This document shows, piece by piece, positions 9,240 through 22,689 of a DNA stretch of 64,000 nucleotides; within the stretch, counting starts at the first letter, position 1; each line of letters begins with the position of its first letter. Source of the DNA: Epichloe hybrida (taxonomy: Eukaryota; Ascomycota; Sordariomycetes; Hypocreales; Clavicipitaceae); contig JAFEKR010000006.1 in the NCBI GenBank assembly GCA_019022495.1, positions 2,232,001 to 2,296,000 on the forward strand. Direction: 5' to 3'. Under the pieces are notes generated by a model. It was given only the letters and a program-made list of their open reading frames with translations. It had not been told where the DNA came from and made no database searches. Both the position numbers and the translations under genes were made by a program.

Positions 9240-12200
9240 TTTGAGGAGTCAGTCACATTAAACAAGTGATTCTCAACAGCGACTTGAATTGAACTTGATT
9301 CACTCGGAACATCCGTCGCATATTTCAGATTGAACCCGGGGTTCTGTTGCCCACTTCACCTCGTCGTCGAGCCAAGACACGGTCCAAGGCGAGAGCGAGC
9401 AATGTCTGAGGTCGGTCGGTAAACAAAAAAAATAAGAAACCAAACCCCGCACGAGATAATGATACCAAGACTTGCAACGACAAAGGACCGGAGGCAATAA
9501 CACTGCCGATGTCTGCTCGGCCTGGCCCGCAATGCAATGCAAGCGCGACTCGGATACCAGATACTATTACGGGATCGAGTCACGGTTTCAAGCCCTCGAG
9601 TATTACGGACTACTACTCCGTAATCCGTAGTTTGTGGGAAAATGTTTTATTTTTCCTCCTACCTTGGTTCAGGAAAACCGACGAGTGCAGTGCAGGGAAA
9701 TGTCTCGAGGACTTGTTACGAACGCGAAAACTTGTTTGTGACGATGTGAAGGTGTGAGTGGCACAGTGGGTTGGCGGGCCGGCGGTGATTCCATGGAGGT
9801 GATGAGAGGCCTGATTGGCGCGATTCGCCATACATATGTACAAGCCTCGTCCGGCCGGCGTTTACTCCGTGATGATTTACATAGGCCCAGGGATTTTCAT
9901 GACTAGGAAAAGATCATGTGGACTGCTTTGATTGCATGGATGTCATGTCATGGTTTTCCCGCAGCCAGGACCCGGCCAAACCAGTTAGCGATGCCGTCCA
10001 TCCGCGGCCCCAGGCCCATTGAAACGATGAAACACATGGCAATTTCGGTACGGTAGTACAAAAATCTCCATAATGTCGCAAAAAGACGAAACACTACCTT
10101 TTCTCCGCCTCTGCCGGCCTAGCAAATGCAAAGAAAAGGTATGTACACACATTTTCATCCCCCGAATGCCATCGCACATGAAGAAATTAGTCACTTGCAA
10201 CCCTCGGCCTAAATAATTTCGGTACAAAACACCCAAGTTATTGTCTTGGCTTTATGGTATGTCCTGTTCTCCGTATTTACATCATCCAGCGCCTACCCTT
10301 GGTCTCACTCACGCGCCATCAACTGCTCCAGTGCAGAAAAACCCCGGCTACATAGAGCTGCGCCGGACAACAACTGGGTATATATCACCATATTTTAATT
10401 CTCGGCGGGTTTCCTTTCTTGCTTATAAAAAACAGAGGAGGGTTACGCCACCCCCCCCCTTTTTGCCCTACGCCCTACAGGCGGAGCGGAACATGGAGTA
10501 TGAGCCCAGAGAAAAAGGGTACTTTGGGATAAAGTCACCGAGAAAAAAGTAGGGTGGGATGATGATTACTCAGTGCCCAAACATTGCTTACATATGTACG
10601 TATCTTGCAGAAAATGTCGGCAATGCCGGGGGGGAAATCTTGATCTGAGCAGGGCGGTGACAGTGACAGGGCGGTGAAATTCTGCGACGGACGAATTGCA
10701 TGGATTGCATTGCAACGGATTGATTACCGGCGAGTTACATACAAGTCGTGATGGAATCATAATCAACAACCACTCCACTTCACGCCATGGCCCCTGGTGA
10801 CTTGACAAAGTGGACTGACCTGACTTGTTCCATCTTCTCTCCCCCTCCTTCCTTGCTCGTCCTGGGACGCCTCGGCTGACGAGGCAGAGGAGGAAACGCT
10901 CATCCTTGTGTGAATAACTCCGTCCGTACTCCGTACATGGCGTTTCACCGCATCAGCTTGTCGTCCAACCCAGCGAGGTTGCTCGGGTAAAATCGTGCGT
11001 GCATGTTTGCCTTGGCGATTTCGCAAACACGTCATGTTCCCTGTCACTTTCTCGTCGCAGTGTCGCCACTCGGGTTGGAGAATCGAGTTTCGAACCCTGC
11101 AGCACGCAATCATTTGGTTTTCTGGGCCAGGGCCAGCGCGCACCACATCATGTTCATGGGGTCGAACCGTAATCATGGAGGTGTCAACGTTGGAAGACAT
11201 TCATGTCAGCGCTACGCGGGCACGTTCCTCCTCATGCGCAGCACTTGAGTTGTGGACAAGATGGGGTTCATCTTGAGACAAAAGAAAGAAAAGAGAGAGG
11301 GGGAGAGAGAGAGAGAGTGTGTGTGTGTGTATGTGTATGTGTGTGATGGAAAATGAGTTGCTGCGAATCGCGATGAGGATGTTGGGATGGGTAATCCGTA
11401 CTTTGGAGGAATCGACGAGTTAGTCCGTACAGTACAAGGTTATTTCCATCGAGATCAGACATGACTCCCCCGGTCGTGGTGCCTCGGGTCAAGATATCCT
11501 GAAACCGTGGTAGAAAGGTAATAATTAACCCCTAAAACAAGCCGTTCATCCATCGGCACTACGGTATACATACACACTCGTGCAGATACATACGGACTTA
11601 CTCCGTACGGAAAATCGAGTGCAGAAATGCAAAAGCGACATCCCGCGAGTCCGCGCAGACCATCAAAGACGAGGGAGTGACATTACGAAATCCTCTGTGC
11701 GCGTTGATCTCTTCCGCCGTCGCAACTGTCTGCAATGAATTGAACCTTGGGCAGAGAAACCTGGGACGGACGGCACTCTGCGACTTGATTGATTCCATTT
11801 CTGACGGCTGTCATTGTAATCCGTAGTCCGTAAGAGATGTTTCTAGTCCGTACGGAGTACGTATCTGCCGGTGACGGACGGGTAAAGTCTCCGAGAAACC
11901 CGCATTGGTTTTTATTTTTGTCCTCATTCGATGTTGTAAATCCTGCGGGATCCGGTCCCGGGAAGTTTGCTCACCCGCATGCATCACTATTAATAGTTCG
12001 TCTTGCTACGGATTGCCAGACACGACGGCTTCGCAAGTTGCACCATGCCTGCATTGGTAGGTCTCCTCAACAAGTGCCATGGTTCCTCAGTTATTGATGC
12101 CAGACCCCTTCCCGGCTTGACTTCCCCGCCCGGCAGGAGGTGACTGCTTGACTTCCCACGTGGTAGCATCATGTGGCTTATTGACAGAAGCTCGACAACT

Positions 12201-15200
12201 GAAGTTGACATCTCGCCACGGTAAACGGCCTTTGGGCCACAGGACAACACGGTTTTCTTGTTGGCGAGAAGGCTTCAGAAGCAGGAGCGAATCCAATCCA
12301 ATCCATTGATAGCGGCATTGAGAGAACCATGATGAGCTGGTGTGATAGCGCCGCCACCAGCAAGCAATACGGATCCGTAAAGCCCGAGAATAATGAAGTA
12401 ATACGGACTAAAGTGCCGCGTTACCACATCTTGGCGACCAGCCACAGACAAGTGCAGCAGGAGGGGGAGGACATGCCTTCCCGTCTGCGGTATGCCGTAC
12501 GCTGGTCACCAGAAAAGGAAAAAAAAAAGAAAGAAGAAAAAAAAAAGAAAAGACGACAGCTTTTCAATCGGCCTTTACCTTCACCCACCAAAAAAAGGAA
12601 TCCACATTCAGCAACCCGAGTTACGGATGAGACTATCGATGAGTCTACTGAGTACTCTGCTTACGGTAGCACGGAAACAAGTTCGACACTAATAATGGGT
12701 TATTTGTCCCATCTGCGATGGTCAGTGTGCATCGCCGCCCAGTCTGTCGGATCAGCTCAATCCAGACAAGCCTTGGTCTTTGGGAAGTTCGATGCATCTC
12801 ACCTAATCAGGTTTGCCTGGACGCGGCCGTCCAGCCCAAGCGTAGCGATTCAGGTTTGGACCCAGCAGATCCGAGTCTACTAAGTATCATACGTTGATGA
12901 TTAGATATGCTTGACAAGAGTCATACATAGTTTGCGTCAATCCGGATTCCTGGGACGGCCCAAACTAATCCGTACTACTCGCGTTTCAGGACAAACGACT
13001 CAAACTGCGCGCACCGGATGGATCCAAAGGCTGAGAGGGGCTGACTTCCAACTGACCCAAGCAGCGTTATCTAAAGACAATTCTGATCAAAACCCTTGGT
13101 GATGAAAGGAGAACTCCGTACGGATTAGATTCACTGATTTGGTGACGCTGTGCGACACTGCACCAAGGGATTCTGGCGTCACAGTGACCGACCCCATGGT
13201 TTCTCTGAACAGAGACAGCATTTTCCCGTAATATAGGTGAGGCGTGGCACGAGTAATAGAAGCGAAGCCCTCGCAAATGCCGTCTGTCGCAAAACAGCAT
13301 GTAGTATTAATACTACTGCATGCTTCGCATGATATGCCTCGCATGGATGCATACAAGCCTCGCTCGCAACACGTCGAGAAATACTCCGTAGATGCAGAGC
13401 ATCCTCAATGACAGGGGCTGACTCTTTTCCAGGTCCCCAGAACGACACCCGGCACATCGAGCGGCTGGCGTCCGTCCCATCATGGCTTGCTTTTACTGTC
13501 AACATGACAAGGACTAGTCCGTATTGAACAAGAAAAAGTTGCAAACTCGGTACCGACGAGCAATGCCGTGGCAGTGCCGACATGGTCTGATATAACATTG
13601 TGCGCGTCACCCATGAAGCCAACAAACAGGCCAGCTCACTCATGTTAAGTAGGATGCTGACATTGGAATTTCCCGGACAATTTGGCAGGTTGCGCCACGC
13701 TATATCAGCTGTAATCGTGATGGTTGAAAGTCTGATAAGATGAAGCAAGTGAAAACATCATCTTTCTTTTGAGAAAGCCAGCCTGGTCTTGCTGAGTACG
13801 GCGCACTTCCATCCCATCCCTATCTATGTTGTAGTTGCACTTCCATCCCTATCTATGTTGTAGTTGCACTTTTCGCACGGACCGGCTAGGTCTTTGCCGG
13901 TAGATCGCAGAGGAAATTACGGAATACGGATTAAGAAATTGGATTAAAGACAAGATCCTGGCTCAGTCAGGGGCGTGCATGCAGCCTCTGATCCATGTCG
14001 TTCCCACGAAATTATACCCCGTACCGTGTGCGTGCCTGATAGGAAATGTCAATCGCTTCTTTATTAGGGCATGGACAAAAGGTCCCCAAGTCAATCACAA
14101 TGATTCAAAGCTCGGAGTTCCCGGAAAGGAAGTCGCGCGTGACAGATGAACAGGGTATTTCCGAGCGTGGAATGGGTAGAGATCTGCACAACGATTAAAC
14201 GAGCGGTGTGGTTCAAAAACTGTGTCTTTGGCATGTGCCCTGGATTGGACCACGATTTCTAGCTTGATCACGCGAGGAGTCGTCGAAGGAGCAAGAGCAA
14301 CAAGGCACATCAAGTCTGACGTATGTACGGAGTACGAAGGACTATTATGTATACATACTCGGTCCGTACTTGGGCCATTTTCTCATTTTCTCATCAGACG
14401 ACGGTTTGGGAAAGCTCAGTGTGGCACCTGCCTTGTCCTGGCACCTGCCTTGTCCTCCTCGGGTGGCGGCCGTGACGACAGAGCAATTAAATAAATTAAA
14501 TTCCTCCAGGGACCACTTGCTAGCTGACGTTATCAAGACCACGTGAGCTGAGCATATGACGCAGTTCCCAAACCGTCTCGCTACTGTTTGACGGAAGCGG
14601 TACTCCGCATAAGCCACTTTTCCAAGAAAGACTCTGAGCTCGGACTGAAAAGTTCTTATTGAATTACTTGAGTGCCGGAGCTGCTTTTCACCTGTGATTT
14701 TGTGTCTTGTGTCTTTTGTTTTGGTTTTGGCTGATTGTGTGGGCCGAGCAGGCGGCTAACCGCGCTTGTTGTGGCATTAATAAAAAGCATTTTTTTTTTC
14801 CCTCCACCAGTGTCAGGTCAAGTTGTCATTGATTGACTACCCCTCGATTCGCGAAAGACCCCACGACCCTTATGACCCTTATGATTTCATAGTGGCTCAC
14901 GCTGGCCCGCTAATCGTCTCCATTGCTCATCTCCAGATTTCAGCCATCAACAACGGGATCGACACAGTAGCACAACGAACGCAAGTGGAAATTGACGATC
15001 CGAGGAAGAAAAAAAGGGGGGAGGGGTTGGGTTGAGAATCAAAGGCCACCCCACAGCTCCGTCTCCCCAACATCAATTTCTTGTCTGGAGCCTGTGCCGA
15101 GTCATCATTGCATCTCAAACTCAACTCAGGTGAGTCACGGCCGCAGCTGAAGATGTGCCTGGTCTTGGGACAGGGAGCTCACCAAAGTGATGCCGGGGGG

Positions 15201-18200
15201 TTGATTGGGTTGTGAAATTTGATGCTTATGCGAACCACTCAAGGCCTGTAGAGCCGCCCGATCCAAGGCGACCCAAACCTGTGGGAAGACGGTATTAAGG
15301 CTGCATAACACAGGGTCGCATCATTTTTGGTTGGTTCATTGTTCTACTTTGCTTAGCACATGTCGGCCCAAGGCCTCGTCGCCATCCCAAACTTGGACTG
15401 TGGACGTCATTCGCGATGGATGAAACAAAAGCTCGATTGGCTCGATTGCCCTCATTGGCATTCCGGGCATGAGATGCTGGACTTGCTCAGACCGACTTCC
15501 TTGTGTCTTCCGCGTGTTGGTCAGATGACGGCGCCAGACATGAGCCTGATCGATCCATCATCTATTAGCTTACTCCGTACAGAGCACATCAACACGAAGT
15601 TCCATCGCGATTTCGAAGCGCACTGCGAGATAATGTGAGATGCCAGGTTTAGTATCTTTCCACTGATGCGCGTCCAAAGCGGACATGGGGATAATCAAAC
15701 ATTGCTGTCGTGGCGTGAAAAAAAAAGAAACGCGGGCTCACCAATGCAAGGGACCCAATGCGGACGGAACAGGAGACATATCTGTCTGGTCTGGTGCAAT
15801 GCGGTAATGCCATGCTTGCAAACATTCAAGGCTTCCGTATGTACGGAGTAGACAAAGTGAAGCAGGCGCCCGCCCGACATCTGTCGCGCATTGCATTCGA
15901 CGATAGCCTCTCTCCCAGAGAGGTCTCTCCGCAATTGAGATCTGCCCGCAAGTGTCCCTTATTAGCAGCACCTAGACAGCAAACCCGGGCAGGCTGTCAG
16001 GCCAGGACAGCTTTCTACCCCGCCGATCACCAAGAACAAGAAACAGGACTTATGTGACGTTTTGGGAAAGCCGTCCAGATAGCAACACCAAGTCAGGCGC
16101 AGGTCACGACCATGAAATGGCCACCATGACCAGGGGTTGCCAGGATCTTATCTTTACGTGTCATGGCTAGCTCATCGTGTCATCACCATGGGCGGTCAAG
16201 AGGAATGTTTGTAGTACGCCGGTAATACGGGAGGGATGATACAGTACAGTACACCGTCAGGTCGGCTAAAAGTGGCCTCCACGAAAGAGTCTGGAACCAT
16301 TTGACGAGAACGCCGTAAGTTCCGTTGTTGCTTCAGACATTGATGATGGCGACGACGACAACGCGGGTTGCCAAACCTGGTATTATGGCAGACAGGGGGG
16401 TGAGCTGTAAGAAATGGCCAGGTGACAATTTTTTTGGGATATCGCTTCTTCTGATGAGGCACTTGCCTAAATTACCCCTGTTCAGTTCCTGCACCGCGAT
16501 TCGTACAACGTGTTCGGATTACTACGGAGTAGTCCGTATTAGTCCTTACCTCCGACTCCTATTATTGTCAATTACATTTCCTACGCAAGCCCCGACGGGC
16601 GCGTCGCGAGGCTGGGCGACAGCAAATGTCAGATCGTACGGAGTAGACAATGCTTAAAATGATAATCCCCCGCAAAAGAAAAAAACCCCTATTAGCACGT
16701 TGGACAAACGGAGAATGTGTTACTCTGCTGTGTTACTTTTGGGTTTGAGATTCTGTACAAGAACTCCGTTGCGCCTGGCCCATTAATAATAATAACAAAA
16801 GAAAACCCTGAGCCAAGCCCAGTCTCGTACTCCGTAATGAATATGGCAAGTCTGGTATCATCACTGCGGAATAGCCGCCGGCCGGCAAAAAGTACGAAGG
16901 AGGGCGGGGTAATACTTGTTGCCCGCGTTCTAATTTGGCACGAGGTTCTCTGAGAACTTTAGGAATTGCAACCCACTCCTGTTCTTTTTCAGTTCGCATT
17001 GATCTCCCGGCCTCCAGGCTCGTTTATTCGTGGCGTCATTTCCACCGCTAATTCTTTCTCGCCTACCCCTGCCTCCAAGGATGTATTCTGCTGTGTGAAA
17101 CGTACAACATGCTCGTGTAAGCTCGGAGGAGGAGTAAATTATGTCATGACAGCCGAAATTGATAACATCATTTCTTCATGCGGGTAGGTTGGGGTGTAGT
17201 CGTCTGTGTATAGTTTAAAAGTAAAAATCAGCAGTCTGGTACCAAGATTATAGGGGTTATGAGTACAGAGTACAGGGACCCGAACGACGGAATTCGGCAG
17301 ACCAGAAAGGTAAATGAGAAATAGCCCAGGATCACGAAGCATTGATGCTTCTATGAAGCTTCCATACAGTGGGGGAGGGGGGGGGGGGCCGGAGGAACAG
17401 AGGCGGTGGGCAGGCGACTGGCCACGACTGATTGCAGTGGATACATCATCGGAGCGTACGGTGGACGACGACTGCTTCGAGATATGTTTAAAGCCTCGGA
17501 TTCATTAATATCATTTTGCTAGTCCAAAGGTCCAGATCGTGGGAGACGTCTGCTGGTCCTCCTAACTTCAGTCAGTACTTGTGCAGGCAGGCGCAAAGCG
17601 GACAAAAGTTGGAAAGAACGAGGGACCACGGCGATGGGGCAACAGCGTTACTTACTATCTGTGAGCACTGCAATGCCCGTGGTACCACGAATAATTCATA
17701 ATCAGCCATGTACGGAGTATGTAATATCACGACTAGTGAACAGCTGCGACCGATTGCCCTGCGGATACGACTTCAACTTCTGCCACACTGCAGCACGATT
17801 GTTGTTCCGCGCCGCTGCCAAAGGCAACGGAGGTAATCCGTAGGGAGGGGTATCAATACCAGATCCGTGTCACCCAGAAAGGAGGCTTGGCTAATTGCCA
17901 GGGACCGGGGCTTGCGTATTGCTCACAACTTGAAGCCGAGAATTCGTCAAAGCCAAGCAATCAATCATACCAGCCGCTGCCTTGACCGTGGTGATGATAC
18001 CGGCCCAGCGGATTGAGGACCAGGGCAATCCAGGGCCCCCTCCTCTTTTTTTTTTTTTTTTTCCAAGGAATGCTTTTTGCTCTCCTATATTTTTTTTTCT
18101 CGCTCTTCCCCCTGGCTAATGTCTGGTCCATCGCACCTTCTCTTGTTCGTTTTAGCGATGTACCAGCCACACACCATTAAGAGGCCCCCCAATATCAAAT

Positions 18201-18800
18201 CAAATGTGGACGGCTCAGACGTTTAGGCAGGGGCAGCACATGTCGGCCTACATAGAGACAGGGGCCGGATCCTCCAGCGCCTGTTTCAATTTCACTAGTG
18301 GGCCCCGCCCCTGGTCTGAGCAGAAAGAAGAATCACTTGAGCCGTCACTCATCGGCCTGGTGGGACTAATATGTACAGCAGCCCACCGCCCCGTGCTCGT
18401 ACCTGGCGGGACTGGTTTGGTCCGGTACTTCGCGCATCGTCGGCGCCGTGCTAGTTGTCAGGCTGTCAGGCTGTCAGGCTGCCTTGAGAGCAAGTTGAGG
18501 CGGGAATGGCTTGTCGCACGCCCAGCTGCTGTGCAAGCACCCCCGAATCCCACATCCCACCTTGCGACCGCCCTGATTCAGGTACTTCACCAGCGGGTAC
18601 TGGGCTGACGTAGTCCGTACTGGAGTGCATTCTGGGTCAGCGACGGCCACACACCCCTGTCCACTTGGCACTTGGAGCCCGGATTGATGCTCAGATTGCC
18701 AGTCTCCATCCCAAGCCCATCCATCTCGGAGCCTCTCTGCCTCAAGACAGGCAGACCAGACACCTTGGGATACATAAAGGTGACGGCCCGCCCTCAGATT
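9240..18800. other. Gene-sparse tract, first part; no convincing gene
   Basis: About 9.5 kb in which all open frames are short (at most about 190 codons), lack recognisable motifs and overlap in several frames. What is visible: twelve exact copies of TACGGAGTA or its complement (at 9614, 10927, 11599, 11851, 13382, 14326, 15571, 15842, 16523, 16637, 16828 and 17711), many degenerate relatives such as AGTCCGTA, a (GT)n microsatellite near 11317-11345, a tandem duplication near 13806-13870, a T17 tract at 18046-18062 and TATA-like AT patches. Base composition is ordinary, not AT-collapsed, so this is not an obvious RIP-degraded transposon. It may hold non-coding transcripts, distal promoters or fast-evolving small genes that I cannot support. 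Confidence 0.6.
13806..13870. repeat. Short tandem duplication (about 33 bp x 2)
   Basis: The segment CACTTCCATCCC...TATCTATGTTGTAGTTG occurs twice head to tail, the second copy lacking an internal ATCCC. No gene overlaps it. Confidence 0.7.
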
Positions 18801-18835
18801 TGGGTCTCCTCGGCCCCCGATTCTGGACATTTAAG

Positions 18836-19650
18836 TCGGTAACATCTCAGTATCACGCCAAAATTCAAAGTTCTTCTCAACCTCTCTCATTCCCCCCCCT
18901 CCCCCCTACTTGACCAACTACCAACTACCTTCTTGTCCCTCACTTTGGACAAACAATCTCCCAACCGTCAGCTTCGGTGTCACCACCAACAACAAACCAA
19001 CTCTTGGTTTGAACACCATCCTTGCCTCGCAGTGGCAGTTTCCACCATCTCGACCATATCGGCCTCTGTCATAGAAGTCCAACATCAAACCATCATAATG
19101 CCTTCTCAGCGACCTTCCCAGCTTCCTCCCTGCCCGGGACCACCACCCTGCCGGCCTCTTCCTCCTCTTCCCAATCGTGGTTAGAGTATCCCGTCTGTCG
19201 ACAGCAAACTTGGGACCTATTGGTACTCGCATTATGTCGACAGGCATAGGCCAACTAGGCAGCCTGGCAAACCACTCTTCGACCATACAACAGAACCTCG
19301 ACATTCTTATATGTTCGCGCGGTGCCTATCTCGACATTAATCTCACGACATGAGTTATGCGCGTCAGCCGTCTCATGAAAGCGGCACTCTGCCTTGCCCG
19401 TGGGTCGAGTATGCATCTGTTGGTTTGAGCTGGTCGCTGCAGATTGTGGTCATCCGCCTGGTTTCAATCCCACGATGCACTACTCCACTGCTCGACAGCT
19501 CCGGTCGAATCAATTGCCTGTTCACCGATTCTGCATCTCGGAACAGCCCTGTCGGGGCCTCAACGGGACTTGGAAGTCACGACAGCGATGTTAGTGCAGC
19601 ACCTGGAGCGCCACAAGTACCATGCACGATGAAGTGAACCGATGCCTTAA
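18836..19650 (+). other. Possible transcription unit of unknown content
   Basis: From about 18880 the + strand becomes strongly pyrimidine/CA-rich (CCCCCCCTCCCCCC, then CTTGACCAACTACCAACTACC), which is how many fungal 5' leaders of well-expressed genes look. Upstream sequence around 18770-18840 (ATACATAAAGG, ATTTAAG) could be core promoter. The first ATGs downstream give only short peptides: a 28-residue Pro-rich frame at 19098, and a 95-residue frame at 19350 beginning MSYARQPSHESGTLPCPWVE. I cannot join them into a recognisable protein. It may be a long non-coding RNA, a small orphan gene with introns, or chance. Confidence 0.25.
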
Positions 19651-22600
19651 CTGCGCACGCCTGCTGATGCCACAATTTCCGCCGCACGATGGCCGCATAT
19701 GGGGCCTACCTCCTCTTCAACGCACATCTCTTTATATTTTTTCTTGGCTGGCTCAAGCGACATATCTCTACCATCTGCATTCAAACTTCTACCTCGTGCT
19801 GCATGCTATCTTGTTTTGATGAACGAGCTTGGCTGCAACACAATGTTATCTTGTACTTTATGACCATTATAATTTTTTTTCTTTCGGCGTCATCTTTTTC
19901 CTTGCTCGAGCGGAACAATAAACCTCTCATCCTTTTTTTCGAAACACATTACACGTTTTGGGGGATCTTAATAGCATGGTACATCTTGAGGGGTATTGAA
20001 CTACAGGAGACACGGCGATCATGGAATGCAATTTGCCGAGCACCATGCCGACCTTGATGCCGCTTGTCCGAATTGGACGTGGGCAGCAAGATACGAAGTA
20101 GTAGAATAATGATTGCAATGCAGAGAAACGCTGGAGTTTCTTTAGAAAGCATTGTAGAAATGACTATGATCTTCGCGAATAGAGGTATCTTTCTCTCCAA
20201 CTGTCACGTTACTACGTATCACTCGGAATTGAGGTCTGAAACCCCCATTTAATGAACAAGTACAATGTTTCCTAACATCAATGTTCAAACGGCACGACGC
20301 AGCTGCCATTGCACAACCCCTGTTGTCATTCCACCCAACAAAGCCGGGTGACTTTTCATCTGTGAAGCTCAGGGTGTTTTTTTTGTTTGAGAGAAAACAT
20401 CCACTCCACCCGTTACATCGCGATTGCAGTCTACTTGAGTGGAGGCTATCTCCAGTACTAGGCCGCAGATACTTTGACGCCATCAAACCTACTAGCGTCG
20501 TTTCGATACCCACGGGCTGGACGCGTTGTATTATTATTATTATCGCTAGAGACGTCGCTTCCCTTTCCCCCTTCTTTCTTCCGTGCAAACAAGGTCAACC
20601 GTTCTGCGGGGCATCGCGCCGCTTCTCCCTGAAACACCACACCATGTTACCGACGCGCCTGTTTCACGTGGCCCTACTATATCCGCTGGCAATGGCTGGA
20701 GGGAGAGAAGAAAGGATCACACAGCACAAGCAGATTTTGTCATTACGTCACTTGCACTTGCCTTGATCCTCGTCATTCGATCTCATTCGATCTCATTCAC
20801 TCGCGGGCAATCTGGAATGCTGGGGGGCAAACCCAGCTGGTAGATTGGACTTGATGCCCAAACTCTCTTGCCCCTTGCGGCGCGGCGGGGAAGCTGGACA
20901 AAGACGTCGATGACACCCGATTGACTTTTTTTATTTTATTTCAGTGGATATTGCCACAGTGGTGATTAACTTTGGCGACATTTCAGAATCACTTGGGAGC
21001 ACAGAGTGACTGGGGTGGTAAAACGGCGGCTGCGGCCAACGGGGTCCAATCATGAGCCTGGCACTTTCTGCTTTCATGGCTCATGAATCAGTTGATTTGT
21101 CGACTACCAAGGTTAAAGTTTGCACTTTGCTTCATTATACAGTGACGCCCGTTGTGTGTCTAGTGCCATGACGAAGCGAAGGTTTTCTTTTTTTTTTTTT
21201 TTTTTTTTTTAGAAACGGGTAGCTTCAGACGAACTCAAACTAGAAACGTCATTGCACAGCAGGCAGTTGATTGATGACCTCCTGCTCGCCGGTTGAGTTC
21301 CCTTTTAGCATAAATGGAGGAACTCACGGACTGTTGATCAGCGTTGCCGTATGAACAGGGAAATGAAGGCGACCGAAAAGGGACTACTCGAATTTACGAA
21401 TATTGCAGACATGCAGACACGCCGCAAAGTCGGCGTCGTGATGAAAGAGGGGTCGGGACCGAGTCGAGGCCGACGATGGTACGTTAGAGGGGCAAAAAAA
21501 AAAAAAAAACATTGCTGCCGAGGCTTGGCTGACTGACTTGAGTCCCCTTTTTTTTTTTTTTTTTTTTTTTCCCAAGTGCTTTCTTGGCCTTCAAATGGCG
21601 TCGTGGTCAGTGCTTTTGGCCAAGAGGCAGGCACCAGGCAAGGGTGGCAATGGGAAGATGGGAAGGAAAAAAAGAAAAAGTGGATGCGAGGCAGTCTGAT
21701 GTTAGGTATTCCATACGGATTACGGAGCTGGGATTTGACTGCGACGATGTTTGATGGAGTGACGATTCCTTGCGGAAGTAGTCCGTATCACGCTATTACA
21801 GGCCTCATGATTACCCCTTCCAGCAATGATGCACTCCCGACTCTTTGCAGGCGTGTAGTCCGTAATGTACCTGCATCTGGGTTGCATATTTGGGCTGCTT
21901 TCCTTTTTGTTCTACGGAGTAATAATGGGACTTGCTCAACAAATTTCAAATTTGCTTCTTCCAGGGTCCCTGATCGGCAAGGGGCGAGGTGAGGAGGGGT
22001 CGTCGTCTGTGGTTTTCCTTTTTTTTCTTTTTTTTTTCCCTCTCCTCCTCACTTGTTTCTTTCTTGTCCGGCCTGGCTAGTTCATGCGCGCCGGCATGTG
22101 GAATGGTTTCCAACAAGTCGACTGGTGGTCCCTTTTCCCCCTGTCCGCTTCGCTTGGCCGCTGGCCATCACATCGCAACATCGCAACCTGTTGCGTGCCT
22201 ACGAAATTTAAAATTTTCCCGCGTTTCACCCGGCTCTATTTATAGAAATCGGTTCTGAAGCGGTGATACAACGCAACGCAGGCCAAGCGCTTGGATGAAC
22301 CATCACGTGGCGGCTGAAGTGCAGCATTGAAAGTGCTCAACTTGCGAGGCCGGCGGCGGGCAGAGACATTTTCAAATTTACGCGCCGTGGCTTGAAATCC
22401 GGCACATATTCTGGTATTTCTTGTCGACCGCTGTGGCAAGTGGCAAGTGACAAGTGGCTCGACCTAACCAGACGCCACAGTGCAAGGTAAGCCAACAGCC
22501 AGCCGCCTTGTTACTTGTCGTTGTGTTGTCCACTTTGATGTCAGAAACCAGCACAGGAACTCTCTGAGTGCTGAGATTCTTCAACCCATACGGTCCACGT

Positions 22601-22689
22601 TCTCCCGCGCGCTAATAACGGGTGTGATGACAGCAAAATATCGACCTGTGCTTTGACCTCTCTTGATCTTTTGCTCGCATCCTTGCGAC
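19651..22689. other. Gene-sparse tract, second part, with homopolymer runs
   Basis: Three kilobases up to the SAM37 start without a supportable gene. Features seen: T23 at 21188-21210, A16 at 21494-21509 and T23 at 21548-21570, a TACGGAGTA copy at 21913, and TAATCCGTA/AGTCCGTA variants near 21715-21870. A frame at 19689-20057 looks membrane-like only because of T-rich sequence. The last few hundred bases before 22690 should contain the SAM37 promoter. Confidence 0.5.

Noticed and set aside
11085..11105. TTTCGAACCC resembling a tRNA T-loop on the minus strand
   Set aside because: Only three of five T-stem pairs form and no anticodon or acceptor arm can be built around it.
13179..13748. 189-codon minus-strand open frame
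   Set aside because: No motif or signal peptide recognised and it includes TACTCCGTA repeat sequence; compatible with chance in this tract.
19689..20057. Hydrophobic 122-codon ORF resembling a small membrane protein
   Set aside because: Phe/Ile/Leu content comes from T-rich runs; no start context, intron signal or family pattern.
9240..22689. Secondary-metabolite cluster hiding in the gene-sparse tract next to an MFS gene further on
   Set aside because: No backbone synthase, P450, methyltransferase or transcription-factor motif is visible, and the MFS gene is 14 kb away among housekeeping genes.
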